DNA of 64,000 nucleotides from JAFGRR01 sp964563855. Its GTDB lineage: Bacteria; Planctomycetota; Phycisphaerae; UBA1845; Fen-1342. The position numbers and the translations under genes are program-made. Positions 8,782 to 18,076 of this stretch are shown here, in pieces; the stretch's first letter is position 1; every line of letters begins with the position of its first letter. Below the pieces are notes generated by a model. The model was not told the origin of the DNA. It saw nothing but the letters and a program-made list of their open reading frames with translations, and ran no database searches. Location of the stretch: the NCBI GenBank assembly GCA_964563855.1, contig CAZLYU010000004.1, positions 1 to 64,000 on the forward strand, read 5' to 3'.

Positions 8782-10176
8782 ATGATGCGAGACAGCACGC
8801 CGCGGCAAGCGGGGCCGAACGAGTGCAGCTTGACGCTCCCCGCGCAACGAAGGCGCACGCGCCGACAGCTCGCGGGTTGGCTGCTCAGCTTTACCGTGTG
8901 CGGCGTCGGGGCGACGGGCGGCTTTGCGAGTGACTCGCCGAAGCCCGGCCCCATCACTGTTCGCGTGATCACCACGGCCGACGGGTTCGAGCTGCGTCGC
9001 GGCGACGCCCCCTACCGCATCTTGGGGGTCGGCGGCAGCTCGCGGCTCGAAGCACTCGCCGCCGCGGCTGGCAACTCGATTCGCACATGGAGCCCGCGCC
9101 GACTCAATGACGTACTCGACCGCGCTCATCGGTTGAACCTGAGCGTCACGGTGGGACTGGTGCTCAGACACGAGCGGCACGGGTTTGACTATCGAGACAG
9201 CGAAGCCGTCGCGCGGCAGCACGCCGAAGCGCTCGAAGCCGTGAAACGCTATCAGGATCATCCGGCGGTGCTGATGTGGGGCATCGGCAATGAGATGGAA
9301 GGCGACGGCGAGAATGAACTCGTCTGGCGCGCGGTGAACCGCTTGGCGCGCGACATCAAAGCGATCGACCCGCACCATCCGACCATCACCGTCATCGCGG
9401 GAACCGGGAACAACAAGGTCCGCAAGTTCGTCGAGCATTGCCCCGACGTCGACGTCTTGGGCGTGAACGCCTACGGAGAGTTGAGCAATCTGCCCGTCGA
9501 GTTGAAGCGGCAAGGCCTCGATCGACCGTATGTGGTGACCGAGTTTGGCCCGCGCGGCTGGTGGGAGGTGCGTGAGACATCGTGGGGCGCCGAGCTGGAG
9601 CCGACGAGCACCGAGAAGGCTGAGACCTATCTGCGCAGTTGGCAGGCGGCGATACGCGACCAGCCCAAGCGCTGCTTCGGCTCGTACGCTTTCCTATGGG
9701 GTCACAAGCAAGAGCACACGCACACCTGGTTCGGCATGTTCCTGCCCACCGGTGAACGCACCGCGGCCATCGACGTGATGACCAAGGCGTGGACCGGCGA
9801 GTGGCCGGACAATCGGTGTCCGGAGCTCAGCAGCCTGACCGTCGAACCCGAGCGGCAAGACGGCGGTCGCGGCGGCGACGACGAACTGGTGCTCGCCCCA
9901 GGCGCGCTCCTCCGCTGCCGCGTGGACGGCCAGGACCCAGACAACGACCCGGTCACCGTACGCTGGGAGCTCTGGGCCGAGTCGACCGACAAACGCACCG
10001 GCGGCGATCGAGAGGAAGTGCCGCCGACCTATCCCGATGCGATCATCGACACGGACGGCATGACCGCGCGTGTCCGGCTGCCCGAGAAGGCCGGCCCCTA
10101 CCGCGTCTTTGTCTATCTGCTCGACGGCCAAGGCGGCGCGGCGACGGCGAACGTGCCGCTGCTGGTGAAAGACTAG
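8782..10176 (+). CDS. Exported glycoside hydrolase, GH2-like TIM barrel
   Basis: A 464-residue secreted glycosidase. The N-terminus has a twin-arginine-like signal (QRRRTRRQLAGWLLSF, ending GGFAS near residue 50). The barrel carries the clan GH-A hallmarks. The acid/base glutamate lies in MWGIGNEME (E171) and the nucleophile in YVVTEFGPRG (E254), 83 residues apart. A C-terminal beta-sandwich domain from about 350 (CRVDGQDPDNDPVTVRWELW) looks like an Ig/PKD-type module. The jelly-roll sugar-binding domain of typical GH2 enzymes is absent, so GH2, GH5 or an unassigned clan GH-A family are all possible. ATG at 8782 has GGAG 6 nt upstream; ATG at 8761 is less well placed. The substrate is unknown. 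Confidence 0.75.
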   Translation: MMRDSTPRQAGPNECSLTLPAQRRRTRRQLAGWLLSFTVCGVGATGGFASDSPKPGPITVRVITTADGFELRRGDAPYRILGVGGSSRLEALAAAAGNSIRTWSPRRLNDVLDRAHRLNLSVTVGLVLRHERHGFDYRDSEAVARQHAEALEAVKRYQDHPAVLMWGIGNEMEGDGENELVWRAVNRLARDIKAIDPHHPTITVIAGTGNNKVRKFVEHCPDVDVLGVNAYGELSNLPVELKRQGLDRPYVVTEFGPRGWWEVRETSWGAELEPTSTEKAETYLRSWQAAIRDQPKRCFGSYAFLWGHKQEHTHTWFGMFLPTGERTAAIDVMTKAWTGEWPDNRCPELSSLTVEPERQDGGRGGDDELVLAPGALLRCRVDGQDPDNDPVTVRWELWAESTDKRTGGDREEVPPTYPDAIIDTDGMTARVRLPEKAGPYRVFVYLLDGQGGAATANVPLLVKD

Positions 10177-10296
10177 AGCCGACTCGGCGGCGCCCCAAGG
10201 AAGTGGCTGACGTGTTCTGGTGCGTGCCTGCCAATGCAAAGTATGACTGGCGGCGCACCCGGGCGACAGCGAAGGCGCGGGAACGCCCCGCCGGCC

Positions 10297-10635
10297 CTAC
10301 TCCGCCATCTGCAGCGTCGCGAGTCCGGTGGGTACGTCTTCGGTGACCTCGAAGAGCCGGTCAAGCCCGGTGACGAGGAACACGCCCCAGACGTGCGCCG
10401 ACACGTTGCACAGCCGCAGGCGGCGTTGATTGTTCTGCGTGACCAATTTGCGCAGCTTCAGCATCTTCGCGAGCGCGGAAGAGTTGAGGTGCCGGACTTC
10501 GGCGAAGTTGAGCAGCACGTCGGTATTGGCGTTATCCGTGCATTGATCGATGACCTGCCCGACGTCGTCGCTAAACTGCGGATCATCGGTGAGGTCGGCG
10601 AGAATGATCGATTCAGACCACTGTTCCACGGCCAT
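10297..10635 (-). CDS. STAS-domain protein (anti-sigma factor antagonist type)
   Basis: A 112-residue single-domain protein. It contains TDVLLNFAEVRHLNSSALAKML (residues 38-59), the central strand and helix of the STAS fold, with Ser52/Ser53 at the site phosphorylated in SpoIIAA-type proteins. The following RRLRLCNVSAHVWGVFLVTG and the C-terminal VTEDVPTGLATL also fit. Such proteins bind an anti-sigma kinase and release a sigma factor, or act in partner-switching with PP2C phosphatases. No kinase, phosphatase or sigma gene is adjacent. GGGAG lies 9 nt before ATG 10635. Confidence 0.8.
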   Translation of the reverse strand: MAVEQWSESIILADLTDDPQFSDDVGQVIDQCTDNANTDVLLNFAEVRHLNSSALAKMLKLRKLVTQNNQRRLRLCNVSAHVWGVFLVTGLDRLFEVTEDVPTGLATLQMAE

Positions 10636-10727
10636 GGCTTCACGCTCCCGGTGAAGAGTTTGCCGCGCCGGCCGCCGGCGCGTCGCTTTGGCGGAAGAAG
10701 CAGACTACGCCTGACGCTTCGGCGCTG

Positions 10728-11081
10728 TCAACGATCTGCGGCGGCGCTGCCCGTCTCGGAAGCGTCGGCAACAGTGCGCTGATAGCGGGGCGACACGGCG
10801 ACGTAGGGCAGCCCGAGCGCCTTCTTGATCGGGATGAGCTCGCCGACGTCGTTCCCTTCGATGCGGTGGCCAATCCACTGCAACACGTAGCCCGCGACGA
10901 TCAGCAACACCGGCCGCCACCAGAGTCCCCAGTAGGCCGGCTCGGCGGGAGCGCGCAAGAGTTGCACCAATCCGAGAATCGCGCCCGCCACCGCGAGGGG
11001 AATTCCGAGCATGTGCAGCCAGAACGAAAGCGGATGCTGGTGCCGCTCGAGCCAATTTCGAAGCCATGCCGGGCGTGCCAT
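10728..11081 (-). CDS. DUF962/Mpo1-like membrane protein
   Basis: A 117-residue membrane protein. It contains ERHQHPLSFWLHMLGIPLAV, two or three further hydrophobic stretches and QWIGHRIEGN. These histidine motifs (HP..., H..G.P, GH..E) define the DUF962 family. Its yeast member Mpo1 is an iron-dependent dioxygenase in alpha-oxidation of 2-hydroxy fatty acids, with these histidines as ligands. Bacterial function is unproven. ATG at 11081 is preferred (GAGGGAG upstream); the frame stays open upstream to 11168. The C-terminal tail (ADASETGSAAADR) looks disordered. Confidence 0.72.
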   Translation of the reverse strand: MARPAWLRNWLERHQHPLSFWLHMLGIPLAVAGAILGLVQLLRAPAEPAYWGLWWRPVLLIVAGYVLQWIGHRIEGNDVGELIPIKKALGLPYVAVSPRYQRTVADASETGSAAADR

Positions 11082-11197
11082 GCGGTCGTCGCTCTCCCTC
11101 GTCGCGAGTCGCCAAACGATTGGCGCGTTGATGTCGCGCAAATCCGGCATCGAGTTGCGCTGGAGCAAGCGTCGATAACACGGGCGAGGAGTATAGC

Positions 11198-11824
11198 ATG
11201 CAGATCATTGTCGATGGGAAGCCCTTCGCTCCGACCCTCCCGCCGCAGCCCACGCTGCAGGCGTTGATCGAAGCCACGCGCGACGCGGGCGGCGCTCGCA
11301 CAATCGTCGTGGGTGTGCGGATGGATGGTCAGGAGTTGGCGCAAGATCAAATCGTCGATCATCTCGCGGCCCCGGTCGCAGACGGGCTGCATGTCGAGTT
11401 CGAGACGGCGAACGCCGCCACGGTCGCGGCCGACGCGTTGCAGGCCGCGGCGCAGCAGCTCGCGCAACTGGGGACCGAGCTCCCCGAACTCGGCCAGGCG
11501 CTCGCGGCCGGGCAAGCCGAGCACGCCGTGAAGGGTGTCGCCGCGTTTGTCTCGTCCTGGCAGCGGGTGCATCAGGTGATCGTCGCCGCCTCGCAGTTGC
11601 TCGGCGAAGATCTGACCGAGGCGCCGCTCGGCGAGCAACGTGTCGGCGTTCAGCTTCAGGACTTGCTCGGGCAGCTCGCGGCGGTGCGCGATGCGCTGGC
11701 CGCGGAAGACATGGTGACGCTCGCCGACCTCACGCAGTATGAATTGCCCGGCGTGTGCGAGACGTGGTGCAACGTGCTGAGCGACCTCGAGCGCCACGCC
11801 CGCGCGAAAGCCGACGGGGCGTAG
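11198..11824 (+). CDS. Hypothetical protein, possible beta-grasp domain plus helices
   Basis: A 208-residue acidic soluble protein. The first 70 residues (MQIIVDGKPFAPTLPPQPTL, later GVRMDGQELAQDQI and DGLHVEFETA) have the strand pattern of a ubiquitin-like or ThiS-like fold. The rest is alanine-rich helix (ADALQAAAQQLAQLGTEL, then VHQVIVAASQLLGEDL). There are no catalytic motifs, signal peptide or membrane segment. AGGAG lies 7 nt upstream of ATG 11198. It is divergent from the DUF962 gene with a 116-bp gap. I do not recognise the family. Confidence 0.7.
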   Translation: MQIIVDGKPFAPTLPPQPTLQALIEATRDAGGARTIVVGVRMDGQELAQDQIVDHLAAPVADGLHVEFETANAATVAADALQAAAQQLAQLGTELPELGQALAAGQAEHAVKGVAAFVSSWQRVHQVIVAASQLLGEDLTEAPLGEQRVGVQLQDLLGQLAAVRDALAAEDMVTLADLTQYELPGVCETWCNVLSDLERHARAKADGA

Positions 11825-11999
11825 CGTTCCGGCGAATGTCGCTTGAGGGGCGGTCTGCGCAGAGCGCGCAGAAACCGATGAAGCGGTATGCAGCGTAGCG
11901 CGCGCTTCGCTTTCCGCTGAGCGGCGGCTTCGTTTCCACGACTAGTCTAAAGCTCTCTTGCCGCGTCTCATGGTAGACTGGAGTCGCGGAGGAACTGTC

Positions 12000-12786
12000 A
12001 TGCGCGTTTGCTCTTTGTTTGCACTGGCCTGGCCGGCGACGCTGGCGGCGACGCCTGCCTAGGCTTCGATTCCGACCGATCAGGTGCAGCCGATTGACCG
12101 GCTCCTGCTCAGCCGCGGGCCGCACGAGTGGTATGTCGATCCACCTGCGGTGCGTCCGCTGATCGTGGCGACGGCTCCGGGTGCACCGCTTGAAGATCGC
12201 TCGCTGAACGGCTTCGTCAGCGTGCAGGTCAATGTGGATCAGTGGGGCGACAACGTTCTCGGGGATGTCGCCAACGAACCCAGCATCGCCGTGCATCCGA
12301 CCGACCCGAACATCGTCGTCATCGGTTGGCGCCAGTTCGACTCGGTCGCCTCCGCATTTCGCCAGGCGGGCTACGCCTATAGCCACAACAGCGGACAAAC
12401 GTGGACCTTTCCCGGCGTGCTCACGCCCGGCGTCTTTCGGAGCGACCCGGTGCTCGAATTCGACGCCGCCGACGTCAACGCCAACGGTCTACCCGACGAG
12501 TGCGAGCCCGACTGCAATGGAAATCGCATCCCGGATGCGTTCGACATTGAGACGGAGATCTCGCCTGATTCGGACGGCGACGGAACGCCGGACGACTGCG
12601 GTTTCGTCCGCGGCGACGCCGACTGTGATGGCGCGATCAACGCCCAGGACATCGATGCATTCGTGCTCGCGATTTCCGAGCCGAGCGCCTTCCGCAACGT
12701 GTTTCCGCACTGTGAACGCCGACGGCGTCGTCAACGAACTCGACATCGACGTCTTTGTGGCGAAGGTGGTCAGTGCGAGCCAGTAG
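12000..12786 (+). pseudogene. Decayed exported BNR/dockerin-like gene
   Basis: ATG at 12000 has GGAGGA upstream and opens a normal signal peptide (MRVCSLFALAWPATLAATPA). The next codon is TAG (12060-12062), exactly where the mature chain should start; the same frame then continues as ASIPTDQVQPIDRLLLSRG. The body (PSIAVHPTDPNIVVIGWRQF, YSHNSGQTWTFPG) is the start of a sialidase/BNR-type propeller. After about 85 residues it jumps straight to calcium-binding TSP3-like and dockerin-like repeats (DSDGDGTPDD, GDADCDGAINAQDIDAFV). Around 12710 the frame shifts: the second dockerin half (NADGVVNELDIDVFVAKVV) lies one frame over and ends at 12786. One premature stop, one frameshift and a probable internal deletion argue for a pseudogene. 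A sequencing error could explain at most one lesion. Confidence 0.75.
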
Positions 12787-12862
12787 GCCGGAAGCGTGAA
12801 GCTGTGGCGCGAGCGGCGTCTGGCGGAGCCGCCTCACGCCGCTGTGAGATAATGTGCGCTTG

Positions 12863-15800
12863 CTAATCCGCGTCGGGCTGTACAGCGCAGCGTAAGCCAT
12901 GCGGCCGGGCGCCGCTGAGACCCGCGAGCCGCGCGGCGAAACGCCACGGACCGGTCGGGTTGTGCAGCTTGATCAGGAGCGTGTTCCAGCCGCGCCGCAG
13001 GGTCAGCGGTTCGACGCGATCGCTGTCGAGCACGAGTTCGCGAACAAAGTCGAAACGCCCGCAACGCTCGCCGTTGAGCCAGACCTTGACGCCCCCGTCG
13101 GCCCCGAGCAGCAGTGCGGTCATGTCCGGGCTGTCGAGCAGCACCGCCTGATCCTGCTGCGCATGCACGTAACAGCCGACGTACGCCACGCGGTCGCGCG
13201 TGGGCGCGTCGGGGAAGTGGCGATCGAGCTCGACGTGGGGAAACGCGGTCGAGACGCGGCGCCACGATCGATCACCGACGGCTTCGCCAAGTCGCGGCTG
13301 GAGCGCGGATTCATCTGCGACGAACGCGTGATCGAGCGCGTGCCCCGGCGCGTCGCCGAACGGTCCGAGCACGAGCCACTCGCTGATGTACCCGTCTGGT
13401 CGCAGCGGCTCGGCGGCGGCGGCGCTCAGCGGACTGACGTCATCGCGTCGGGCCGCGTGGGCCCGGTCAAGCCACTGCGAGGCGATCCGCAAGGCCCGCG
13501 CGCGAAACGGCGCCTGCGCCGCGCGCAAGAGCAGTTGACTGATGAGAATGCAGCCGGACGCTCTTGGAATCACCAGCACGAGCGCGCGACGTCCGCCAAA
13601 CGCGCGCAGCCGTCGCAGCATGAGCGCCGCCTTGTGTTGCTCCGCCGTGAGCTGATAGTCCTCCCAGCGTGTCGCGACGGTTTCGACGAGCGGAACAGCC
13701 CCCGAGACGTACGGCAGTGAATAGCGTGCGATCAACTGCTTGTCGCCCCGATCAACCCAACAGAGGTCGAAGTTGTTCACGCTGGAGAGCCACGCCTGTT
13801 GTTGAATCTCGCTCTGCCCGGAGCGCAGGAGCGCCACGTTGTAGCGTTCGTCCTCCAAGAGCGTGAGTTCGAGTCCGAGCCGCTGTCCCCAGGCGGATGC
13901 GGTTTTGGGTTCGAGGTTATCGAGCCACAGCACGCCGCCTGCGGAGAAGTGGGACGCGAGCGCATCGGGCGTTACGGAATCGTGCTCGAGCGCATCGGGA
14001 TCCGATCCATCGCACAGCAGCAACTGACTCGCCGAGGCGTCCGCGTCCCGCTGGACCGCTCGTCCGGCATCGGTGACGAGTTGCAGCAACTGTTCGTCGG
14101 CGCCGACCAATCGCAGCGGCCGCGGCTCACCGCGCTCGACGACGCGGGTCGCGGCCAGCGGTCCCGCCGTGAGTCGCTGTAACAGCACAAATGCGGTGGG
14201 TGTGTCGGTCATGCGACGCGCGAGATCGAGACCACACACGACGACTTCGCCGGCGCCATGCGGAGCGATGACGAGCGGCGCGAAGCGCATTCCGGCGGAG
14301 GCGTCGCCGACATCGAGCGGGGTGAGCGCCGCACCGCGCTCTGGTCGTTCAAAGACGACCTGTGTCACGACGCCTTCGGGCCCCCAGTCGCGCAAGGCCT
14401 CATCCGCGAGACCATCCGTCAACGGATGCGTCAGGTCGCCGATGAAGACCCGATCCTGCGTGCGCTGAATCGGCGCGAGCCGTGACGCCGAATCGTCGTC
14501 GAGCGCGTCGGGCAAGAGCAGCAAGCGGCCGCCGGCGCGTAACCAATCATCGCACGCCGGGAGGTCGAGCCAGTCGCGCAACGAGCGGCCGCCTTCGGCG
14601 ACGACCAGCGTCGACCGCGCTTCCTTGAACGCGTCACCGACCTGTCGCGATGGCAGCGCCTTTGCCCCGGGGATCGCCGCATCGCCGACGACGAACACGG
14701 GTCGCGGCGACGCCTGTGGAGGCGCGGTGTCGCGCCGGGCCGCCAGGAACCACCACTGCTCCTGGTGCAGGACTTCCCCATCGTCTCCACGCAGCGTCAA
14801 CGACGCCATGAGCCAGACCTGCGGGGCGTCGGCCTCATTCGGCGACCGGGCGCCGTCCGGCGTCAGGAGCGTGAGGTTCAGGTCAGACTCGGCGCCGGCG
14901 GCAAGATCAATCGCTGCGATCGTTTCCGCGACGGGCTCATCGGTCGGCGCGGCGCCGCGCGGCGACAGGCGCCACTCCAGACGCCCGTGCAAATGCGGTG
15001 CGGCGTCGTTCCACACCGTGACCGCGAGGTTGATCGCATCGCCGACAAAGGCTTGCCGGACCACGTGCCGTACAAACCAACGCTGCCGCTTGTAGCACGG
15101 CGTGAGCGCGGCGAGCGCGGCGTTCGGCTGCCAGCGTGGCGCGTCTGGTTCGTAGCCGAAATTGAGCGTGAGGCTGTCCGCCCCGATGCACTGAATCGGC
15201 GCGACGTTCACACCTTCAGGCGTCATGAAATGCTCGACGGCCGTCGACGGACCAGGCGACAGGCAATACCAGTTCAAGTTCCACGGGGTGATGCTCGCCG
15301 CCCCCAGGCGTCGCAGCTCGAGGAACATGATCGCCCCGTCCTCACCCGTGGCGCGCAAGCGGGCCTGATAGTCGGCGTAGACCGCCTGACCACCGATCGC
15401 CGACGCGGCTTCCGGACCGCCGTGGTAGAGCGCCGAGAACTCGTGCACGACCAGCGGACGATCGCGTTTCCAGACGGCGTCCCAGTGCGACGGGGTTCCG
15501 TAATGCCCGGCGTGTAACGGCGCGGCCCCGTCTACGTCGCAGTCGTTTTCGTCGAAACTCACAAAGCGGGTCGGATCGTGCTCACGGGCGACGTCGGCCA
15601 GTGAAACGAGCCCCGGATAGATCGCTTCGCCGCCCTTCCACACCGTCTCGTTACACGCACTCCAGAAGATGATCGACGGATGATTGCGATCGCGCCGCAC
15701 AAGGCGGCGCATGTGGTCGCGGGCGGCGTCCCAGAATGTCGGCGCGTCGTAGGCGAGCGTTCCCGCAGAGCCATAGACCGCGCTCTCATCGATGATGAGC

Positions 15801-16864
15801 AAACCCATTTCATCGGCGAGGTCGAAGTAAAACGACGGATAGGGCATCGCGTGGGTGCGAATGACGTTGACGCCGCACTGCTTGGCGAACTCGAACCAGG
15901 TGCGTGCGTAGGCGGGGTTTTGCTGCGCCGCCCCCATGTAGTGCCACGAGTCGCCGAACAGGCGAATCGGCTCGCCGTTCAGTCGGAAGCGCAGCCCATC
16001 AATCCAGAACTCGCGGAAGCCGAAGCGCGTCTCGCGCCGATCGACGAGCTCTCCGCCGACGCGCAACTCGACGGTGAGCGTGTGCAAGAAGGGATCGTCC
16101 AGCGACCACAGACGTGCATCGGTCCAGGATTGCTGCAAGTCGAAGACGGTCGTTGGTCCTGACGCCGCTTCAACGGCGACCGGGTCGAAGCGCAGCACGG
16201 TTTCGCCGTCGGCGTTGACGGTCGCGCTGACCTCAAATGGGCCGGACCGCTCGCTCCCCGCCGAAGCTTGCACTTCGACGCGTACGCCGAGCGTTTGCTC
16301 CCGCACAGAGGGCTGGCAGAACACGTCCGCCAGGTGCGGGTCCGACCGCCGCTCGATCCAGATCGACTGCCAGGGTCCGCGCAGATGCCATCCGACCCAG
16401 GACCCGCACGGTTGCAGCCAGAGTCCGTCTTGCTGCGGCGGCGGCGCGATCGTGATGACCAGCGTGTTGGGCTGGTCCGGCCGAACGTGGTCTGTAACGT
16501 CGAACTCGAAGGGGAGAAAGCTGTCGACGTTTTCGCCGACGAACGCGTCATTGACCCAGACCCGCGCGTGCCCCGCGACGGCGTTCAGGCCCAGATAGAA
16601 TCGACCGCCGGGGCGCAGCATATCGCCGCCCAGCGTGAAGGTGCGGCGCAAGGCGCCCGCCGGCGCATCGCGCCGCGACTCTGGATATCCGAAGTTGTCG
16701 TAGGCGTCCCAGTCGCCGCCGACGCTGGTTGGGAAGACGTTCCAATAGCTTGGCACACGCAGTGGGGTTGCGTCGAAGCCGTTGTCCGGCGGCGCCGTCG
16801 CCTTATCCGCGTTTGCAAGCGGCTTGAATTCCCAATGCCCGTCGAGCAGTTGTTGGTGCGTCAT
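12863..16864 (-). CDS. Very large GH2-family glycoside hydrolase
   Basis: About 1333 residues with no signal peptide. The N-terminal jelly-roll sugar-binding domain runs from about 1 to 175 (WEFKPLANADKA, RVWVNDAFVGENVDSFLPFE, GSWVGWHLRGPWQSIWIERR). An Ig-like domain follows, then the barrel from about 290 (RLNGEPIRLFGDSWHYMG). The acid/base glutamate is E406 in SACNETVWKG and the nucleophile E475 in LVVHEFSALYHG. This is the beta-galactosidase, beta-glucuronidase or beta-mannosidase layout. Past about 620 there are some 700 more residues: further beta domains, a region with glutamine-amidotransferase-like strands, and a C-terminal module (VKVWLNGERCGRF, RRGWNTLLIKLHNPTG) that looks carbohydrate-binding. 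The start is uncertain (ATG 16864 or 16891). It lies 49 nt downstream of the prepilin gene on the same strand. Confidence 0.88.
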   Translation of the reverse strand: MTHQQLLDGHWEFKPLANADKATAPPDNGFDATPLRVPSYWNVFPTSVGGDWDAYDNFGYPESRRDAPAGALRRTFTLGGDMLRPGGRFYLGLNAVAGHARVWVNDAFVGENVDSFLPFEFDVTDHVRPDQPNTLVITIAPPPQQDGLWLQPCGSWVGWHLRGPWQSIWIERRSDPHLADVFCQPSVREQTLGVRVEVQASAGSERSGPFEVSATVNADGETVLRFDPVAVEAASGPTTVFDLQQSWTDARLWSLDDPFLHTLTVELRVGGELVDRRETRFGFREFWIDGLRFRLNGEPIRLFGDSWHYMGAAQQNPAYARTWFEFAKQCGVNVIRTHAMPYPSFYFDLADEMGLLIIDESAVYGSAGTLAYDAPTFWDAARDHMRRLVRRDRNHPSIIFWSACNETVWKGGEAIYPGLVSLADVAREHDPTRFVSFDENDCDVDGAAPLHAGHYGTPSHWDAVWKRDRPLVVHEFSALYHGGPEAASAIGGQAVYADYQARLRATGEDGAIMFLELRRLGAASITPWNLNWYCLSPGPSTAVEHFMTPEGVNVAPIQCIGADSLTLNFGYEPDAPRWQPNAALAALTPCYKRQRWFVRHVVRQAFVGDAINLAVTVWNDAAPHLHGRLEWRLSPRGAAPTDEPVAETIAAIDLAAGAESDLNLTLLTPDGARSPNEADAPQVWLMASLTLRGDDGEVLHQEQWWFLAARRDTAPPQASPRPVFVVGDAAIPGAKALPSRQVGDAFKEARSTLVVAEGGRSLRDWLDLPACDDWLRAGGRLLLLPDALDDDSASRLAPIQRTQDRVFIGDLTHPLTDGLADEALRDWGPEGVVTQVVFERPERGAALTPLDVGDASAGMRFAPLVIAPHGAGEVVVCGLDLARRMTDTPTAFVLLQRLTAGPLAATRVVERGEPRPLRLVGADEQLLQLVTDAGRAVQRDADASASQLLLCDGSDPDALEHDSVTPDALASHFSAGGVLWLDNLEPKTASAWGQRLGLELTLLEDERYNVALLRSGQSEIQQQAWLSSVNNFDLCWVDRGDKQLIARYSLPYVSGAVPLVETVATRWEDYQLTAEQHKAALMLRRLRAFGGRRALVLVIPRASGCILISQLLLRAAQAPFRARALRIASQWLDRAHAARRDDVSPLSAAAAEPLRPDGYISEWLVLGPFGDAPGHALDHAFVADESALQPRLGEAVGDRSWRRVSTAFPHVELDRHFPDAPTRDRVAYVGCYVHAQQDQAVLLDSPDMTALLLGADGGVKVWLNGERCGRFDFVRELVLDSDRVEPLTLRRGWNTLLIKLHNPTGPWRFAARLAGLSGARPHGLRCAVQPDAD

Positions 16865-16913
16865 AACGTGGGATGGTCCGAGCCCCCGCACCGCGTGTCA
16901 ATTCGGACGTTGG

Positions 16914-17765
16914 TCAGTCGAACGCCGTGGTCGGTGCGTCCGCCGGATTTCCTCGATAGCTCCAGTCGGCGATCGTGAGGATGCGGTCGATGCTTTTCCG
17001 CAGCGGTGTGAAGTTACCCCCGGCAAGCGCCTCGTATGCGGCTGCGGGAATCGAGAACGCGTCGGCGTCTTGCAGAAAGCGTGCGGCGGATCCATCGCGG
17101 TAAAGCACATTGACGAACAACCCGCGATGGTTGATGTGCCGAGCGTCGCCTGCCCCCAAACTGTTCATGTCGAGCGCCAATGCTTCCACCGGCACGGACA
17201 GCTCGCCGTCATCGGCGGTCGGCAGGTCGTTGGCGCCCAGGGCGTCGAGTCGCCCGACCGCTGGCGGCGGCAGGTGGTCGAGCTGGCGGTAGAGATACGA
17301 GCCGAAAACGCTTTCCTCGGTCTCCAGCTTCGACGCCTCTTCCGCGAGGTTGCGCTGCCCGTCTCCCGGGCAAAACAGGTGCTTAAACTGCGGCGTAACC
17401 GTCGGAATCAGCGGCCCGAGACCCATGAACGTCCGCGGATTGGGCGGTGGTCCGGCGAACCCAGTCTCGCCGATCCACAGTTGATTCGAGGCCAGTTCGT
17501 CGCACTCCAGATCAAACGGATGCGCGCAGCCGGGTCCGCGTGGGATCGCCCCCGCCGATTGCTCTGCGTACAGATGCACCGCGAGCCCCACCTGCCGCAT
17601 GTTCGACGCGCATACGGCGAGCTTTGCCTGGGCTCGCGCGCGACTGAGCGACGGCAGCAACACCGCGATCAACAAGGCGATGATCGCCACGACGACCAAC
17701 AGCTCGATCAGCGTGAACGCGGACAGGCGAGTCGGCCGCGACGCAACCACAACAACATTACACAT
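16914..17765 (-). CDS. Prepilin-type protein upstream of GH2 gene
   Basis: A 283-residue pseudopilin-like protein. The leader MCNVVVVASRPTRLSA precedes FTLIELLVVVAIIALLIAVL, followed by LLPSLSRARAQAKLAVCASN. The C-terminal LFVNVLYRDGSAARFLQDA is the planctomycete DG motif. The leader is longer than usual and ATG 17765 has no good ribosome site, so the start is uncertain. The GH2 gene begins 49 nt downstream, suggesting co-transcription of an envelope-anchored pilin-like protein with a large glycosidase. Divergent from another prepilin gene at 18077. Confidence 0.85.
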   Translation of the reverse strand: MCNVVVVASRPTRLSAFTLIELLVVVAIIALLIAVLLPSLSRARAQAKLAVCASNMRQVGLAVHLYAEQSAGAIPRGPGCAHPFDLECDELASNQLWIGETGFAGPPPNPRTFMGLGPLIPTVTPQFKHLFCPGDGQRNLAEEASKLETEESVFGSYLYRQLDHLPPPAVGRLDALGANDLPTADDGELSVPVEALALDMNSLGAGDARHINHRGLFVNVLYRDGSAARFLQDADAFSIPAAAYEALAGGNFTPLRKSIDRILTIADWSYRGNPADAPTTAFD

Positions 17766-18076
17766 GCGCGTATCGTAACGAGTCGTTGCGCCGCGTCGCG
17801 AACCCGAGGTCGCAACGGACAGGCGAACAACAAGACGTGGAACACGTCGTGCAAGATTTTCAAGCGTCATGTTTGAATTTGCTTAACAATCTGGCCTATC
17901 AACAGTTGGATTCACTCCTGCACGGAGCTTTCCACCTGCCATTCAGAACGGGTCGTCGCCGAACTGGGAACGTCGACGACCCGTTCGGTACGCGCCCCCC
18001 GGAACTCTGGCTTGCTTCACGGCGTAGAATCTCACAAGGTCACGCGTTTCATCGCCCGCATGTGCTGGAGGCTGAT
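17766..18076. other. Divergent intergenic region between two prepilin genes
   Basis: 311 bp with a locally AT-richer stretch (GAATTTGCTTAACAATC near 17876-17892) and the inverted repeat listed at 17946-17986. No open frame here is convincing. Confidence 0.5.
17946..17986. repeat. Perfect 13-bp inverted repeat upstream of prepilin gene
   Basis: GAACGGGTCGTCG at 17946-17958 and its exact complement CGACGACCCGTTC at 17974-17986, separated by 15 nt. It ends 90 nt before the start codon at 18077. It lies between divergent genes, so it is not an obvious terminator. It could be an operator or a 5'-UTR hairpin. Confidence 0.7.
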
